From Sterolibacterium sp964437515 (GTDB lineage Bacteria; Pseudomonadota; Gammaproteobacteria; Burkholderiales; Rhodocyclaceae), in NCBI GenBank assembly GCA_964437515.1, contig CAYTHB010000012.1, positions 1-57,773 on the forward strand: a stretch of 57,773 bases of DNA, written 5' to 3'. The position numbers and the translations under genes were made by a program. This document shows, piece by piece, positions 41,713 to 51,384 of this stretch. The notes under the pieces are model-generated. The model saw only the letters and a program-made list of their open reading frames with translations, was not told where the DNA came from and searched no databases. How positions within the stretch are numbered: position 1 is the first letter of the stretch; each line of letters begins with the position of its first letter.

Positions 41713-43455
41713 CTAACGTCTTCGCGGCGGCAAATCAGTGCAACTGCCATGCGCCGCTTCTGCCGCCAGGCCAACGGTTTCGCCCAGCGTGGGGTGTGGG
41801 TGAATGGTCTTGCCAATGTCGATGGCATCTGCGCCCATTTCGATGGCGAGGGCGATTTCGCCGATCATGTCACCTGCGCCGGGGCCAACGATGGCTCCGC
41901 CGATGATGCGATGACTCTCTGCATCGAACAGCAGCTTGGTGAAGCCATAGTCCGCGCCGTTGGCAATCGCCCGGCCGGAAGCCGCCCAGGGAAAGATACC
42001 TTTGTCGAGGCTGATGCCCTGCGCCTTAGCCTGAATTTCCGTGAGTCCCACCCAGGCGATTTCGGGATGGGTGTAGGCGACTGACGGGATGACCCGCGCA
42101 TCGAAGAAGGCTTTCTGTCCGGCAGCGGCTTCGGCAGCCACATGCGCCTCATGCACCGCTTTGTGCGCGAGCATGGGCTGGCCGACGATGTCGCCAATGG
42201 CAAAGATGTGCGGCACATTCGTGCGCATCTGCCGATCGACAGAAATGTATCCTTTCTCATCGACCGCTACACCGGCCTGTTCAGCGCCGATTTTCTTGCC
42301 GTTGGGGGCGCGACCAGTGGCGACCAGCACGAGGTCATAGTCTTGCGGCTGCGCGGGTGCTTGCTCGCCGTCAAAGCTCACGCGGATGCCTTCGGCACGC
42401 GCTTCCACCGCCGTCACACGGGTTTTCAACATCACTTTTTCAAAGCGGTGCGCGTTCTGTTTTTCAAATACTTTGACCAGATCGCGATCCGCGCCGGGCA
42501 TCAGGCCATCGGTCATTTCCACCACGCTGATGCGCGCACCCAGTGCGGAATATACGGTTGCCATTTCCAGCCCGATGATGCCGCCGCCGATCACCAGCAG
42601 ATGTTTCGGTACGAACGGCAGTTGCAACGCGCCAGTGGAGTCAATGATGCGTGCATCTTGCGGCAGGAAGGGCAGGCGCACTGCCTCCGAACCGGCGGCG
42701 ATGATGGCTTGCTTGAAGGTAATGGTTTGCTCGCCCGCTGGCGTGCTGACCAGCAGATGATGGGCATCGACCAAGCGTCCCGTACCCAGCACCACTTCGA
42801 CCTTGCGCGCCTTGGCCATGCCCGCCAAGCCTTGCGTGAGCTTGCCGACCACTTTTTCCTTGTGCGCGCGCAACTTGTCCAGATCAATCTGCGGCGCGGC
42901 AAAACTCACGCCAAAATCGTTCGCATGTTGCGCTTCTTCAATGACCGCTGCCACATGCAGCAAGGCTTTGGAGGGAATACAACCGACATTGAGACAGACC
43001 CCGCCCAGCGTCGCATAGCGTTCGACCAGAGTCACCTTGAGCCCCAGATCGGCCGCGCGAAACGCCGCCGAATAGCCCCCCGGCCCGCCGCCCAGCACCA
43101 GCAGATCGACTGCATTTTCATCTGGCAGACTGCGCCCGCTCGCTTCTTGCACGAGAGGGGCATCGGGTTGATGACTTGCAACAGCAGCCGGTGCCTCAAC
43201 CACGCTCGAGGCAGCCTCCCCTTCCAGCAACAGCACCACGCTGCCCTGTGACACCTTGTCGCCGACCTTCAGCCTGACCTCACGCACCACACCGGCTTGC
43301 GGCGCAGGCACATCCAGCGTCGCCTTGTCGGATTCCAAGGTCACCAGTGAGGCTTCGGCCTCCACCTTGTCGCCGACCTTAACCAGCACTTCGATCACCG
43401 GAATATCATGAAAATCGCCGATGTCCGGCACCTTGACTTCGATCACGCCACTCAC
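41713..43455 (-). CDS. lpdA: dihydrolipoamide dehydrogenase (E3) with an N-terminal lipoyl domain
   Basis: 580 residues starting with GTG, whose GTGA overlaps the aceF stop. A lipoyl domain (residues ~3-75, lipoylated Lys in LESDKATLDVP) and a linker precede the flavoprotein part. FAD motif LGGGPGGYSAAFRA, redox cysteines GGVCLNVGCIPSK, NAD motif VIGGGIIGLEMA and the active-site HPHPTLGE are all present. E3 re-oxidises dihydrolipoyl groups of the pyruvate dehydrogenase complex. The extra lipoyl domain is typical of Betaproteobacteria and Neisseria. Confidence 0.95.
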   Translation of the reverse strand: MSGVIEVKVPDIGDFHDIPVIEVLVKVGDKVEAEASLVTLESDKATLDVPAPQAGVVREVRLKVGDKVSQGSVVLLLEGEAASSVVEAPAAVASHQPDAPLVQEASGRSLPDENAVDLLVLGGGPGGYSAAFRAADLGLKVTLVERYATLGGVCLNVGCIPSKALLHVAAVIEEAQHANDFGVSFAAPQIDLDKLRAHKEKVVGKLTQGLAGMAKARKVEVVLGTGRLVDAHHLLVSTPAGEQTITFKQAIIAAGSEAVRLPFLPQDARIIDSTGALQLPFVPKHLLVIGGGIIGLEMATVYSALGARISVVEMTDGLMPGADRDLVKVFEKQNAHRFEKVMLKTRVTAVEARAEGIRVSFDGEQAPAQPQDYDLVLVATGRAPNGKKIGAEQAGVAVDEKGYISVDRQMRTNVPHIFAIGDIVGQPMLAHKAVHEAHVAAEAAAGQKAFFDARVIPSVAYTHPEIAWVGLTEIQAKAQGISLDKGIFPWAASGRAIANGADYGFTKLLFDAESHRIIGGAIVGPGAGDMIGEIALAIEMGADAIDIGKTIHPHPTLGETVGLAAEAAHGSCTDLPPRRR

Positions 43456-44891
43456 AGCAAGACCCTCCGCATATCGGCGAGCAACTGCCCCAAATAACTC
43501 GTAAACCGTGCCGCCGCCGCACCATCAATCACGCGATGGTCATACGACAACGACAAGGGCAACATCAATCGTGGCTGGAACTGCTGGCTGGCTGCATCCC
43601 ATTTCGGCTGCATCTCGCTCTTGGAAACGCCGAGAATGGCGACTTCCGGCGCGTTGATGATGGGCGTGAACGCTGTGCCACCAATGCCACCGAGACTGGA
43701 AATCGAGAAGCAGCCGCCCTGCATGTCGGCAGGCGAAAGCTTGCCTTCGCGCGCCTTCTTCGAGAGTGCCGCCATTTCCGTGGCAATCTCCAGCAAGCCC
43801 TTGCGCTCGGCATCGCGGATCACCGGCACGACCAGACCATTCGGCGTATCGGCGGCAAAGCCGATGTGAAAGTATTTTTTCAGGACTAAATTGTCGCCGT
43901 CGAGTGAGGCATTGAACTCGGGGAATTTCTGCAAGGCCGCGACACTGGCCTTGATGAGAAACGCCAGCATGGTGAGCTTCACGCCGCTCTTTTCATGCTC
44001 CTTGTTGAGCGTGACGCGCAAGGCCTCCAACTCACCGATATCCGCCGCGTCAAACTGTGTGACATGCGGAATCATCGCCCAGTTGCGTGCCAGATTCGCG
44101 CCGGAAAGCTTCTTGATGCGCGACAGTGGCTGCGTTTCAATCGTGCCAAACTTGCTGAAATCCACCTTCGGCCAAGGCAGCAGATTCAGCCCGCCACCAC
44201 CGCCGCTACCACTGCTGGTAACGCTCGTCTGCACCGCCGCGCCTGTCAGCATCGACTTGACATAAGCATGAACATCTTCGCGCGTGATGCGCCCTTTTGG
44301 GCCGCTGCCATTGACTTGCACCAGATTCACGCCCAACTCCCGTGCCAGCGCACGAATGGAAGGACTGGCGTGAGGCACATGGTCGCTGCCCGTCATATCC
44401 GTCACCACTTCGGCAGGCGATGGAATATGCACCAGCGGTGGCGCGATGGACTCCAGCGGGGAAGGACGAAAATCTAGCGGGTCGACACGCGCTGTTGTGG
44501 CAGACAGAACCGGCGCTGTGTCGGGTGTGGCAGCCGCAGGAATCGGCTTAGGTGCAGGTGCGAGATTCGTTGATGGAAGGGGATTCGTGGGTGCTACAGG
44601 GGGAGGCAGTGTTTCTGCCTTGGGCAAAGAGGTCGCAGCGCTTGAAACATCATCTGTTTCGACAATCAGCACCAGCGTGCCTTCCGCCACCTTGTCGCCC
44701 ACCTTGACCCGTATTTCTTTGACCACCCCCGCCATCGGCGCTGGCACTTCCATGGTGGCCTTGTCGGACTCCAACGTCAGCAGCGTATCTTCCGCTTTAA
44801 CCACATCGCCGGGCTTGACCGAAATCTCAATGACGGGAACATCGGCAAAGCCGCCAATATCGGGGATTTTGACTTCCATGAGTTGAGCCAT
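43452..44891 (-). CDS. aceF: dihydrolipoyllysine-residue acetyltransferase (E2)
   Basis: 479 residues. One N-terminal lipoyl domain (Lys in LESDKATMEVP), a long Pro/Ala/Thr linker, a peripheral-subunit-binding domain (SIRALARELGVNLVQVNGSGPKGRI) and the catalytic core with YDHRVIDGAAAARF. It transfers the acetyl group to CoA and forms the core of the complex. E. coli E2 has three lipoyl domains; only one is present here. It follows aceE by two bases and overlaps lpdA by four. Confidence 0.95.
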   Translation of the reverse strand: MAQLMEVKIPDIGGFADVPVIEISVKPGDVVKAEDTLLTLESDKATMEVPAPMAGVVKEIRVKVGDKVAEGTLVLIVETDDVSSAATSLPKAETLPPPVAPTNPLPSTNLAPAPKPIPAAATPDTAPVLSATTARVDPLDFRPSPLESIAPPLVHIPSPAEVVTDMTGSDHVPHASPSIRALARELGVNLVQVNGSGPKGRITREDVHAYVKSMLTGAAVQTSVTSSGSGGGGGLNLLPWPKVDFSKFGTIETQPLSRIKKLSGANLARNWAMIPHVTQFDAADIGELEALRVTLNKEHEKSGVKLTMLAFLIKASVAALQKFPEFNASLDGDNLVLKKYFHIGFAADTPNGLVVPVIRDAERKGLLEIATEMAALSKKAREGKLSPADMQGGCFSISSLGGIGGTAFTPIINAPEVAILGVSKSEMQPKWDAASQQFQPRLMLPLSLSYDHRVIDGAAAARFTSYLGQLLADMRRVLL

Positions 44892-44893
44892 GA

Positions 44894-47608
44894 TTACACC
44901 TTCATCGGGTTGGGCTTGTCGGTGGGCAGACCATATTTGGCAATCGCTTCACTCACGCGCTGCCGTTCGATCTGCCCCTCGTCGGCCAGCGCGCTCAGTG
45001 CCGTCACGGTGACCCAGTAACGATCGACCTCAAAGAAATGGCGCAGCTTGGCACGCGTATCGGAACGACCAAAACCGTCCGTCCCCAGCACGCTATAAGT
45101 GCGCGACACATAAGGGCGTATCTGCTCGGCATACATGCGAATGTAATCGCTAGCAGCAATCACCGGACCGCGCGTATCCGCCAGACATTGCGCGACATGC
45201 GACAGACGTGGCTTTTCTGCCGGGTGCAGCAGATTCCAGCGGTCACATGCCTGCCCATCGCGCGCCAGTTCCGTGAAGCTGGGGCACGACCACAAATCGG
45301 CCTCGACACCCCAGTCTGCTCGCAACAACTCGGCGGCCGCGATGACCTCGCGGAAGATCGTGCCGCAACCAAGCAGCTGCACGCGTGCAGCATTCGATGC
45401 CACCGCCTTGCGGAAGCTGTACATGCCTTTGAGAATGTCGGCAGCCACTTCGAGCGCACCGACGCCCTCGGGCATGGCCGGCTGCTCGTAGTTTTCGTTC
45501 ATCACCGTCAGGTAATAGAAAACATCTTCCTGTTCGGTCACCATTCGACGCACGCCATCCTGCACGATCACGGCCACTTCATAGGCATACGTGGGATCGT
45601 AAGCAATGCAGTTGGGAATGGTCGCGGCAAGTACATGCGAATGACCATCCTCATGCTGTAAACCCTCGCCGTTGAGCGTCGTGCGCCCTGCCGTGCCGCC
45701 CACCAAGAAGCCCCGTGCACGCTGATCGGCAGCCGCCCAGATGAAATCCATGGTGCGTTGCAGGCCGAACATCGAATAGAAAATATACACTGGCAACATT
45801 TGCACGCCATGCGTGGAATACGATGTCGCAGCGGCAATCCAGTCCGCCATGCCACCGGCCTCGTTGATGCCCTCCTGCAAAATCTGCCCGGTTTTGGATT
45901 CCTTGTAGAACATCAGCTGGTCGGCATCCTGGGGGGTGTAGAGCTGCCCGAGCTGATTCCAGATGCCCAACTGACGGAACATGCCTTCCATGCCAAAGGT
46001 GCGCGATTCGTCCGGTACGATGGGAACGATGTGTGCGCCCAACGACTTATCCTTGATGAGCACATTGAGGATGCGCACAAACGCCATGGTCGTCGAAATC
46101 TCGCGGCCATCGCCCGATGCTTTGTAGAACGACTCATATGCTTCAGGCGGCGGCACTTGCAGCGCGGTGGCGACACGTTCGCGGCGCGCCGGTAGATAAC
46201 CGCCCAGTGCCTGACGATGCGCGCGCATGTATTCCAACTCGGGTGAGCCTTCGGCAAACTTGAGATACGGCAGCTTCTCCAAGTCCTCGTCGCTGATCGG
46301 CAAGCCAAAACGATCACGAAAATCCTTCAGCGAGGTCGTCCCCATTTTCTTCTGCTGATGGGTGATGTTCTGCGCCTGACCGGAGGTGCCCATACCATAG
46401 CCCTTGATGGTCTTGGCGAGGATCACCGTCGGCTGCCCCTTGTGGTTCACTGCAGCGTGATACGCCGCATAGACCTTGTGCGGATCGTGGCCGCCACGAT
46501 TGAGATTCCAGATATCCTCATCCGACCAGTGCGCCACCATACGCGCCAGCTCGGGATACTTGCCAAAGAAGTGCTTGCGTACATACGCCCCATCCTTGGA
46601 TTTGAAAGTCTGGTAATCGCCATCGACGCATTCCATCATGCGCTTTTTCAGTAGCCCGCTCTTGTCCTGCGCCAGCAGCGGATCCCAGTAGCTGCCCCAG
46701 ACCAGCTTGATGACATTCCAGCCCGCGCCGCGAAAATCGGCTTCGAGTTCCTGAATGATCTTGCCATTGCCACGCACCGGGCCGTCCAGCCGCTGTAGAT
46801 TGCAATTCACCACGAAAATCAGGTTGTCGAGGTTCTCGCGCCCCGCCATGCTGATCTCGCCCATCGACTCTGGCTCGTCCATCTCGCCATCGCCCATGAA
46901 CGCCCACACCTTGCGCTGCGCCGAGCTACCCGCCGGAATATGTCCACGGCATTCCATGTATTTCATGAAACGCGCCTGATAAATCGCCTGGAACGGCCCC
47001 AGCCCCATCGACACCGTGGGGAACTGCCAGAAATCTGGCATCAGCCACGGATGCGGATAAGACGGCAGCGAATTGCCATCCACCTCGAAACGGAAGTTAT
47101 CCATCTGTTCTTCGGTGAGCCGCCCGAGCAAAAAAGCACGCGCGTAGATGCCCGGCGAGGAATGCCCCTGAAAGAACACCAGATCACCGCCATGCTCGGC
47201 GGTAGGCGCGTGCCAGAAATGGGTGAAACCGACATCGAACAAGGTCGCCACCGAAGCAAAGCTGGCGATATGTCCGCCGATGCCCGACTCGCGCCGGTTC
47301 GCACGCATCACCATCGCCAGCGCGTTCCAGCGCGCATAGCTGCGAATACGCGCCTCGATGGCGTAATCGCCGGGAGCGAGCACCTGCTGGTTGGCGGGAA
47401 GGGTGTTGATGTAATCGGTATTGGCGTTGTAGGGCAGATTGATGCCGGTACGCTGCGCCAATGTAATTAGTTCTTCGATGAGGAAATGCGCGCGCTCGGG
47501 GCCGGCACGCTGAATCACGGCCTCCAATGCTTCGCGCCATTCGCGGGTTTCCTGCACATCGTCATCCGCAATCAGGCCAGGGACGGGTTCTTGTGAAATG
47601 TCAGACAT
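44894..47608 (-). CDS. aceE: pyruvate dehydrogenase E1 component, homodimeric
   Basis: 904 residues from the ATG at 47,608, which has GAGGAG five bases upstream; the GTG at 47,611 is less likely. It is the homodimeric E1 that decarboxylates pyruvate with thiamine diphosphate. The ThDP site is in GDGEMDEPESMGEIS to NLDNLIFVVNCN, and the active-site His in GHSSPGIYAR. First gene of the aceE-aceF-lpdA operon. Confidence 0.97.
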   Translation of the reverse strand: MSDISQEPVPGLIADDDVQETREWREALEAVIQRAGPERAHFLIEELITLAQRTGINLPYNANTDYINTLPANQQVLAPGDYAIEARIRSYARWNALAMVMRANRRESGIGGHIASFASVATLFDVGFTHFWHAPTAEHGGDLVFFQGHSSPGIYARAFLLGRLTEEQMDNFRFEVDGNSLPSYPHPWLMPDFWQFPTVSMGLGPFQAIYQARFMKYMECRGHIPAGSSAQRKVWAFMGDGEMDEPESMGEISMAGRENLDNLIFVVNCNLQRLDGPVRGNGKIIQELEADFRGAGWNVIKLVWGSYWDPLLAQDKSGLLKKRMMECVDGDYQTFKSKDGAYVRKHFFGKYPELARMVAHWSDEDIWNLNRGGHDPHKVYAAYHAAVNHKGQPTVILAKTIKGYGMGTSGQAQNITHQQKKMGTTSLKDFRDRFGLPISDEDLEKLPYLKFAEGSPELEYMRAHRQALGGYLPARRERVATALQVPPPEAYESFYKASGDGREISTTMAFVRILNVLIKDKSLGAHIVPIVPDESRTFGMEGMFRQLGIWNQLGQLYTPQDADQLMFYKESKTGQILQEGINEAGGMADWIAAATSYSTHGVQMLPVYIFYSMFGLQRTMDFIWAAADQRARGFLVGGTAGRTTLNGEGLQHEDGHSHVLAATIPNCIAYDPTYAYEVAVIVQDGVRRMVTEQEDVFYYLTVMNENYEQPAMPEGVGALEVAADILKGMYSFRKAVASNAARVQLLGCGTIFREVIAAAELLRADWGVEADLWSCPSFTELARDGQACDRWNLLHPAEKPRLSHVAQCLADTRGPVIAASDYIRMYAEQIRPYVSRTYSVLGTDGFGRSDTRAKLRHFFEVDRYWVTVTALSALADEGQIERQRVSEAIAKYGLPTDKPNPMKV

Positions 47609-47635
47609 CACGGCTCCTCATTGTGTAAGGGTGCG

Positions 47636-47665
47636 GCTATATTAGGCTGTGCAGGTGATGCGCAA
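47636..47665 (-). promoter_or_regulatory. aceE: candidate promoter of the pyruvate dehydrogenase operon
   Basis: On the minus strand TTGCGC (47,665-47,660) and TATAGC (47,641-47,636) are 18 bases apart, 27 bases before the aceE start codon. Match to consensus is moderate. Confidence 0.35.
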
Positions 47666-47743
47666 CCTTTGCCGCATTATGAAAGAACAATTCACGATGT
47701 GCAATGATGCGCCTCGATTGAGTGCGGGTTTTGATTACAAGTG

Positions 47744-47892
47744 GGGCGCACCACCCCGTCCGGCTTCGCCGGCCACCCCTCCAGCGGAGGGGAATTTTTT
47801 CCGTTGCTGAACGAAGATCGCTCTATGTGAATAGCATCGTTGACAATGACTGCATGGGGCTTTTCTTCGTTGAATGAAATTCTCCGCCGTGA
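47744..47892. repeat. dispersed GC-rich repeat R2, second locus
   Basis: The core runs CACCACCCCGTCCGGCTTCG, then CCGG, CCACCCCTCC, GGAGGGG and AATT (47,748-47,800). At 47,863-47,890 a block CTTCGTTGAATGAAATTCTC completes the pattern found, inverted, at 12,990-13,100. About 50 bases between the two blocks are extra here. The 383 bp gap (47,612-47,994) contains no gene besides. Confidence 0.65.
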
Positions 47893-47994
47893 AATCAACA
47901 TTCCTTCTTCTGAAGTGATGTCCCCCGATCATCCGTCAGTGCAGAAACTTCTGCAAACAACCCAAAACTTGACGCGCCTTTGATCGAAAATCGA

Positions 47995-49884
47995 TCAGCG
48001 TGCCTTGCCACGCATTGTGAGTGTCCGCTCACGCAATTTATCAGGCGTAGCATCATTAGGCGTCAGTGGCTCGCCGACGATTAGACGCACGGCACGGAAG
48101 GGTCTGAATCGTTCGTAATGCGTCATGGCCGGGCCGTCCTTGCGCGAGAAGAAGCTTTGCCACAGGCCGCGCAAAGCCATCGGGACGACCGGAACGGGGC
48201 TGGCCTCAAGAATGCGTGCCGTTCCGCCTTTGAAGGGGCCCAGTTCCCCCGTCCAGGTAATCGCGCCTTCGGGGAAGATACAGACCAAATCACCCTCGGC
48301 TAGCGCGCGCGCCACTTCGGCATAGGCGCGTTCCAGCATCTGTGGGTCTTCTTTTGCCGGAGCAATTGGAATGGCGCGGCTCTCGCGGAAGATGAAATTC
48401 AAAAGGGGTATTTTGAAAATGCGATGATCCATGATGAAGCGTATGGGGCGCGGGCAAGCTGCCGAGATGATGAGTGCATCCACAAAGCTGACATGATTGC
48501 AGGTCAGTAACGCAGCACCTTCGGCGGGGATATGTTCGATGCCGTCTTTTTTCAAGCGATAAAAGCTATGAATCAATATCCAGAACATGAACCGCAGCAG
48601 GTATTCAGGAACCAGCGTGTAGATATAGATGGCCACCACCGCATTGAACAGCGCCGTGGCAAGGAACAATTCGGGTATCGTCAGACCCAGTTTGAAAGCC
48701 AGCATGGACAAACCGGCAGAAGCCACCATGAACAAGGCATTCATGATGTTATTGGCCGCAATCACACGTGATTGATGGCTGACTTCACTGCGCGTCTGGA
48801 TCAGCGCATACATGGGGACGATATAAAAGCCGCCAAACATGCCGATCAAGGCGATATCGACCAGGATGCGCCAATGCGCCATGACGGAAAGAAAGCTGCG
48901 GAAATCGGCGGCCACCATTGTTGCGCTGGCTGTGGGCAATGCTGGACTGGCAAAATACAAATCGGCTCCAAACAACGTCAGCCCTACCGCTCCAAAGGGC
49001 ACCAGACCGATTTCGACCAGACGACCGGAAAGTTTTTCGCAGAGCAGGGAACCGCTGCCCACGCCCACGGAAAACACGGCGAGCAGCAGAATGAACACGC
49101 TTTCGTCTCCAAGCAGCACTTCACGCGCGTAGCTGGGGAATTGGGCAAGAAGCGTCGCTCCATAGAACCAGAACCACGAGATGCCCAAGATGGAAAGCCA
49201 CACGGTGCGATTACGACGGACGAAGGAGATGTTTCGCCAGGTCTCGGTCAGCGGGTTCCAGTTGATTTTGAGTTGGGGATCAGCTGCAGGAGAAAGTGGA
49301 ATTGCGCGACTGGCCTGATAGCCCAGCACGGCGATGACCACCACGGTGAATGCGGCCAATTCACCCCCTTCTGGACGTGTTGCCAGCCATGCGCCGCCGA
49401 TTTGCCCAAGCAGAATGGCGACGAAAGTGCCCATTTCTATCATGCCATTGCCACCGACCAGCTCTTCAGAACGCAACTGTTGCGGAAGATAGGCATATTT
49501 GACCGGGCCAAACAGCGTTGAATGCAGTCCCATCAAAAACAAGGCCGTGACCAGCGGCCACAGCATCTGGTTCACGAATCCCCAGGCGGCCAGCAGCATC
49601 ACGCCGATTTCAAAGAGTTTCACGGCACGCGCGACCTGTCCCTTTTCATACTTGTCGGCAATCTGTCCGCAAGTAGCCGAAAACAAGAAGAAGGGCAGGA
49701 TGAAAAGACCGGGCAACAGGGTCGCCAGTGTTTTGCCATCCATGTGCGTAAGCCGACCCGCATGGAAGGTAACCAATGTAATCAGCGTCGTCTTGAAAAC
49801 ATTGTCATTGAACGCACCCAGAAACTGGGTGAAAAAGAAAGGGCGAAAGCGCTGTTCGCGCATCAACTGGAACTGATTGCTCAT
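47995..49884 (-). CDS. LplT-type MFS transporter fused to a PlsC-type acyltransferase
   Basis: 629 residues. Residues ~1-400 form a 12-helix major-facilitator domain like LplT, the lysophospholipid flippase (FFFTQFLGAFNDNVFKT start). Residues ~430-629 are a 1-acylglycerol-3-phosphate acyltransferase domain with NHVSFVD (the H-x4-D motif) and FPEGAIT. In E. coli LplT and the acyltransferase/synthetase Aas are separate; here the acyl-ACP synthetase part of Aas is absent. The likely job is import and re-acylation of lysophospholipids at the inner membrane. Confidence 0.9.
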   Translation of the reverse strand: MSNQFQLMREQRFRPFFFTQFLGAFNDNVFKTTLITLVTFHAGRLTHMDGKTLATLLPGLFILPFFLFSATCGQIADKYEKGQVARAVKLFEIGVMLLAAWGFVNQMLWPLVTALFLMGLHSTLFGPVKYAYLPQQLRSEELVGGNGMIEMGTFVAILLGQIGGAWLATRPEGGELAAFTVVVIAVLGYQASRAIPLSPAADPQLKINWNPLTETWRNISFVRRNRTVWLSILGISWFWFYGATLLAQFPSYAREVLLGDESVFILLLAVFSVGVGSGSLLCEKLSGRLVEIGLVPFGAVGLTLFGADLYFASPALPTASATMVAADFRSFLSVMAHWRILVDIALIGMFGGFYIVPMYALIQTRSEVSHQSRVIAANNIMNALFMVASAGLSMLAFKLGLTIPELFLATALFNAVVAIYIYTLVPEYLLRFMFWILIHSFYRLKKDGIEHIPAEGAALLTCNHVSFVDALIISAACPRPIRFIMDHRIFKIPLLNFIFRESRAIPIAPAKEDPQMLERAYAEVARALAEGDLVCIFPEGAITWTGELGPFKGGTARILEASPVPVVPMALRGLWQSFFSRKDGPAMTHYERFRPFRAVRLIVGEPLTPNDATPDKLRERTLTMRGKAR

Positions 49885-49896
49885 ATTTTCATGCTC

Positions 49897-50253
49897 TCAC
49901 ACACCCCAGAGTACAGGCGTCTTTCGACGTAAGGAACGTTCCAGCAATTCCAATAGAGGAATCGCACGCTGGGTCAGACTGACCGCGCCGCTGGAAGAGG
50001 ATGCCTCTGGCGATACGGGGGAGGCGTCAAAGGCACCCTTTTGCTGATCCGATGCTTCTGCTACTCGACGTTGATGCGTTTCCTTGTCCTGCACGATTGC
50101 TGCGCGCAGACGTGCAATGGCATCCGGTAATTGTTCTACCGTCACGATGCCCTGTGCCGTGATGTCCTTGCCCATGAGCTTCATCATATGGTGTGCCACA
50201 TCACCAAACATGATGACATCGCCACTGGCTTTCGATTGAAAGGTAATAATCAC
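49897..50253 (-). CDS. DUF1840 family protein
   Basis: 118 residues from the GTG at 50,253 (start IITFQSKASGDVIMFGDVA), six bases behind GGGAG and just after the upstream stop; in-frame ATG 50,271 lies inside the upstream gene. The family is found almost only in Betaproteobacteria, and its function is unknown. The segment HHMMKLMGKDITAQGIVT is diagnostic. The C-terminal part carries a Ser-rich linker. Confidence 0.85.
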   Translation of the reverse strand: MIITFQSKASGDVIMFGDVAHHMMKLMGKDITAQGIVTVEQLPDAIARLRAAIVQDKETHQRRVAEASDQQKGAFDASPVSPEASSSSGAVSLTQRAIPLLELLERSLRRKTPVLWGV

Positions 50254-50254
50254 A

Positions 50255-51070
50255 TCAAACTCCCTTCTCATCGAGCCAGTCCCGAATGCGCTCGGCTACG
50301 GTCTGCCAGTCACGTTCCAGCATCAGGCCATGCCCCAGATCAGGGAATATCTCGGCTTCCTGCCCATACGTCATCGCGGTCATATGAACCAGCGAAGGCG
50401 AAATCAAATGATCCTGCCCTGCCCCCATGATTTTGAGTGGGGTACGCATCACTCGCATGGTGCGCGGCAGATTGAACAGGGTCATGTCCCAGATCGCACG
50501 TTGGGACTCACCTTGTGCCTTGCTCAAATAGCGTTGCAGATCAGCCAGTGCCATCGGCTGTGCAAACAAGGCTTCTTTCAATGTTTGACTCGACACACGA
50601 TGACCGGTCATCAGGTTATTGAGTTCAACCAGCAAACCCGGTTTCTGGAACATCAGGCCAAACATGGAAGACACCAAGCCTTGTGGCGGCACGGAGCACA
50701 GCAATACAGCAGCCGGGGCAAGATGTTGTTCCAGATACTTCTGGACGACGAAGCCCCCCATGGAATGTCCGATCAAGACGGGTGGTTCGGGCAGGGTTGC
50801 CACGACTTCAATGACGTCATTCACATAGTCTTGGATGCTCAGGCTATCCAGCCCTCTACGCCCACGGCTCCCACCGTGTCCCGACAGACTTAGCGCGTAA
50901 CTGAAGTAACCCTGTGCGGCAAACCAGTCCAGAAAAAACTCTTCCCAGCACCAAGCGGCGGTATACGCGCCATGAATGAATAGCAGCGGTGTTTTGTGCG
51001 CAGACACCTTGCCCGTGGGGGCTCTGACAAGCAATTCCAGACTAGCCTTGCGGTCATGCGTATTGCTCAT
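50255..51070 (-). CDS. alpha/beta hydrolase
   Basis: 271 residues. LLFIHGAYTAAWCWEEFF is the oxyanion segment, IGHSMGGFV the nucleophile elbow, and GAGQDHLISP with DLGHGLMLE gives the acid and histidine of the triad. It is probably an esterase or lipase of unknown substrate. The next gene on the same strand (DUF1840) begins at the stop codon, so the two are co-transcribed. Confidence 0.88.
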   Translation of the reverse strand: MSNTHDRKASLELLVRAPTGKVSAHKTPLLFIHGAYTAAWCWEEFFLDWFAAQGYFSYALSLSGHGGSRGRRGLDSLSIQDYVNDVIEVVATLPEPPVLIGHSMGGFVVQKYLEQHLAPAAVLLCSVPPQGLVSSMFGLMFQKPGLLVELNNLMTGHRVSSQTLKEALFAQPMALADLQRYLSKAQGESQRAIWDMTLFNLPRTMRVMRTPLKIMGAGQDHLISPSLVHMTAMTYGQEAEIFPDLGHGLMLERDWQTVAERIRDWLDEKGV

Positions 51071-51180
51071 TATTGGAATCCGGAAGAAATGAACACAGGC
51101 AAGCGATGGACTAACGTCGTATTGAATGAAGCGATTATCATGATGAGCCTTGTACTCTAAACTCGCATTCTATCCACATC

Positions 51181-51384
51181 ATGTTCAAGTGGTTGTTGGC
51201 CATTTTCATTGCCGTTTTCATCATGGGCGTTGCCATGCCCAAGCTCGCACGCTGGCTACGTCTGGGGCAACTGCCCGGAGACATGAGCGTGCGCTGGCGA
51301 GGACAGGTGTATCAATTCCCCTTTGCCACCACGGTGCTGCTCTCACTTTTACTCGGCGTGTTGCTGCGGTTTTTGAAAATTTAA
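51181..51384 (+). CDS. DUF2905 family small membrane protein
   Basis: 67 residues with two membrane helices (residues ~4-20 and ~49-64) joined by a short loop with RLGQLPGDMSVRWRGQV. The family is small and conserved in proteobacteria, function unknown. The last 36 bases overlap the end of the convergent cca gene. Confidence 0.85.
   Translation: MFKWLLAIFIAVFIMGVAMPKLARWLRLGQLPGDMSVRWRGQVYQFPFATTVLLSLLLGVLLRFLKI

Noticed and set aside
42142..43251. 369-codon open frame antisense to lpdA
   Set aside because: It lies wholly within the reverse strand of a conserved gene, a common result of high GC and codon bias.
47692..47901. 69-codon open frame on the minus strand upstream of aceE
   Set aside because: It is translated repeat R2 with the same PPLEGWPAKPDGV run, so not a gene.
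48772..49521. 249-codon open frame antisense to the LplT-acyltransferase gene
   Set aside because: Shadow of a conserved membrane protein gene; rich in His, Gln and Arg as expected from reversed hydrophobic codons.
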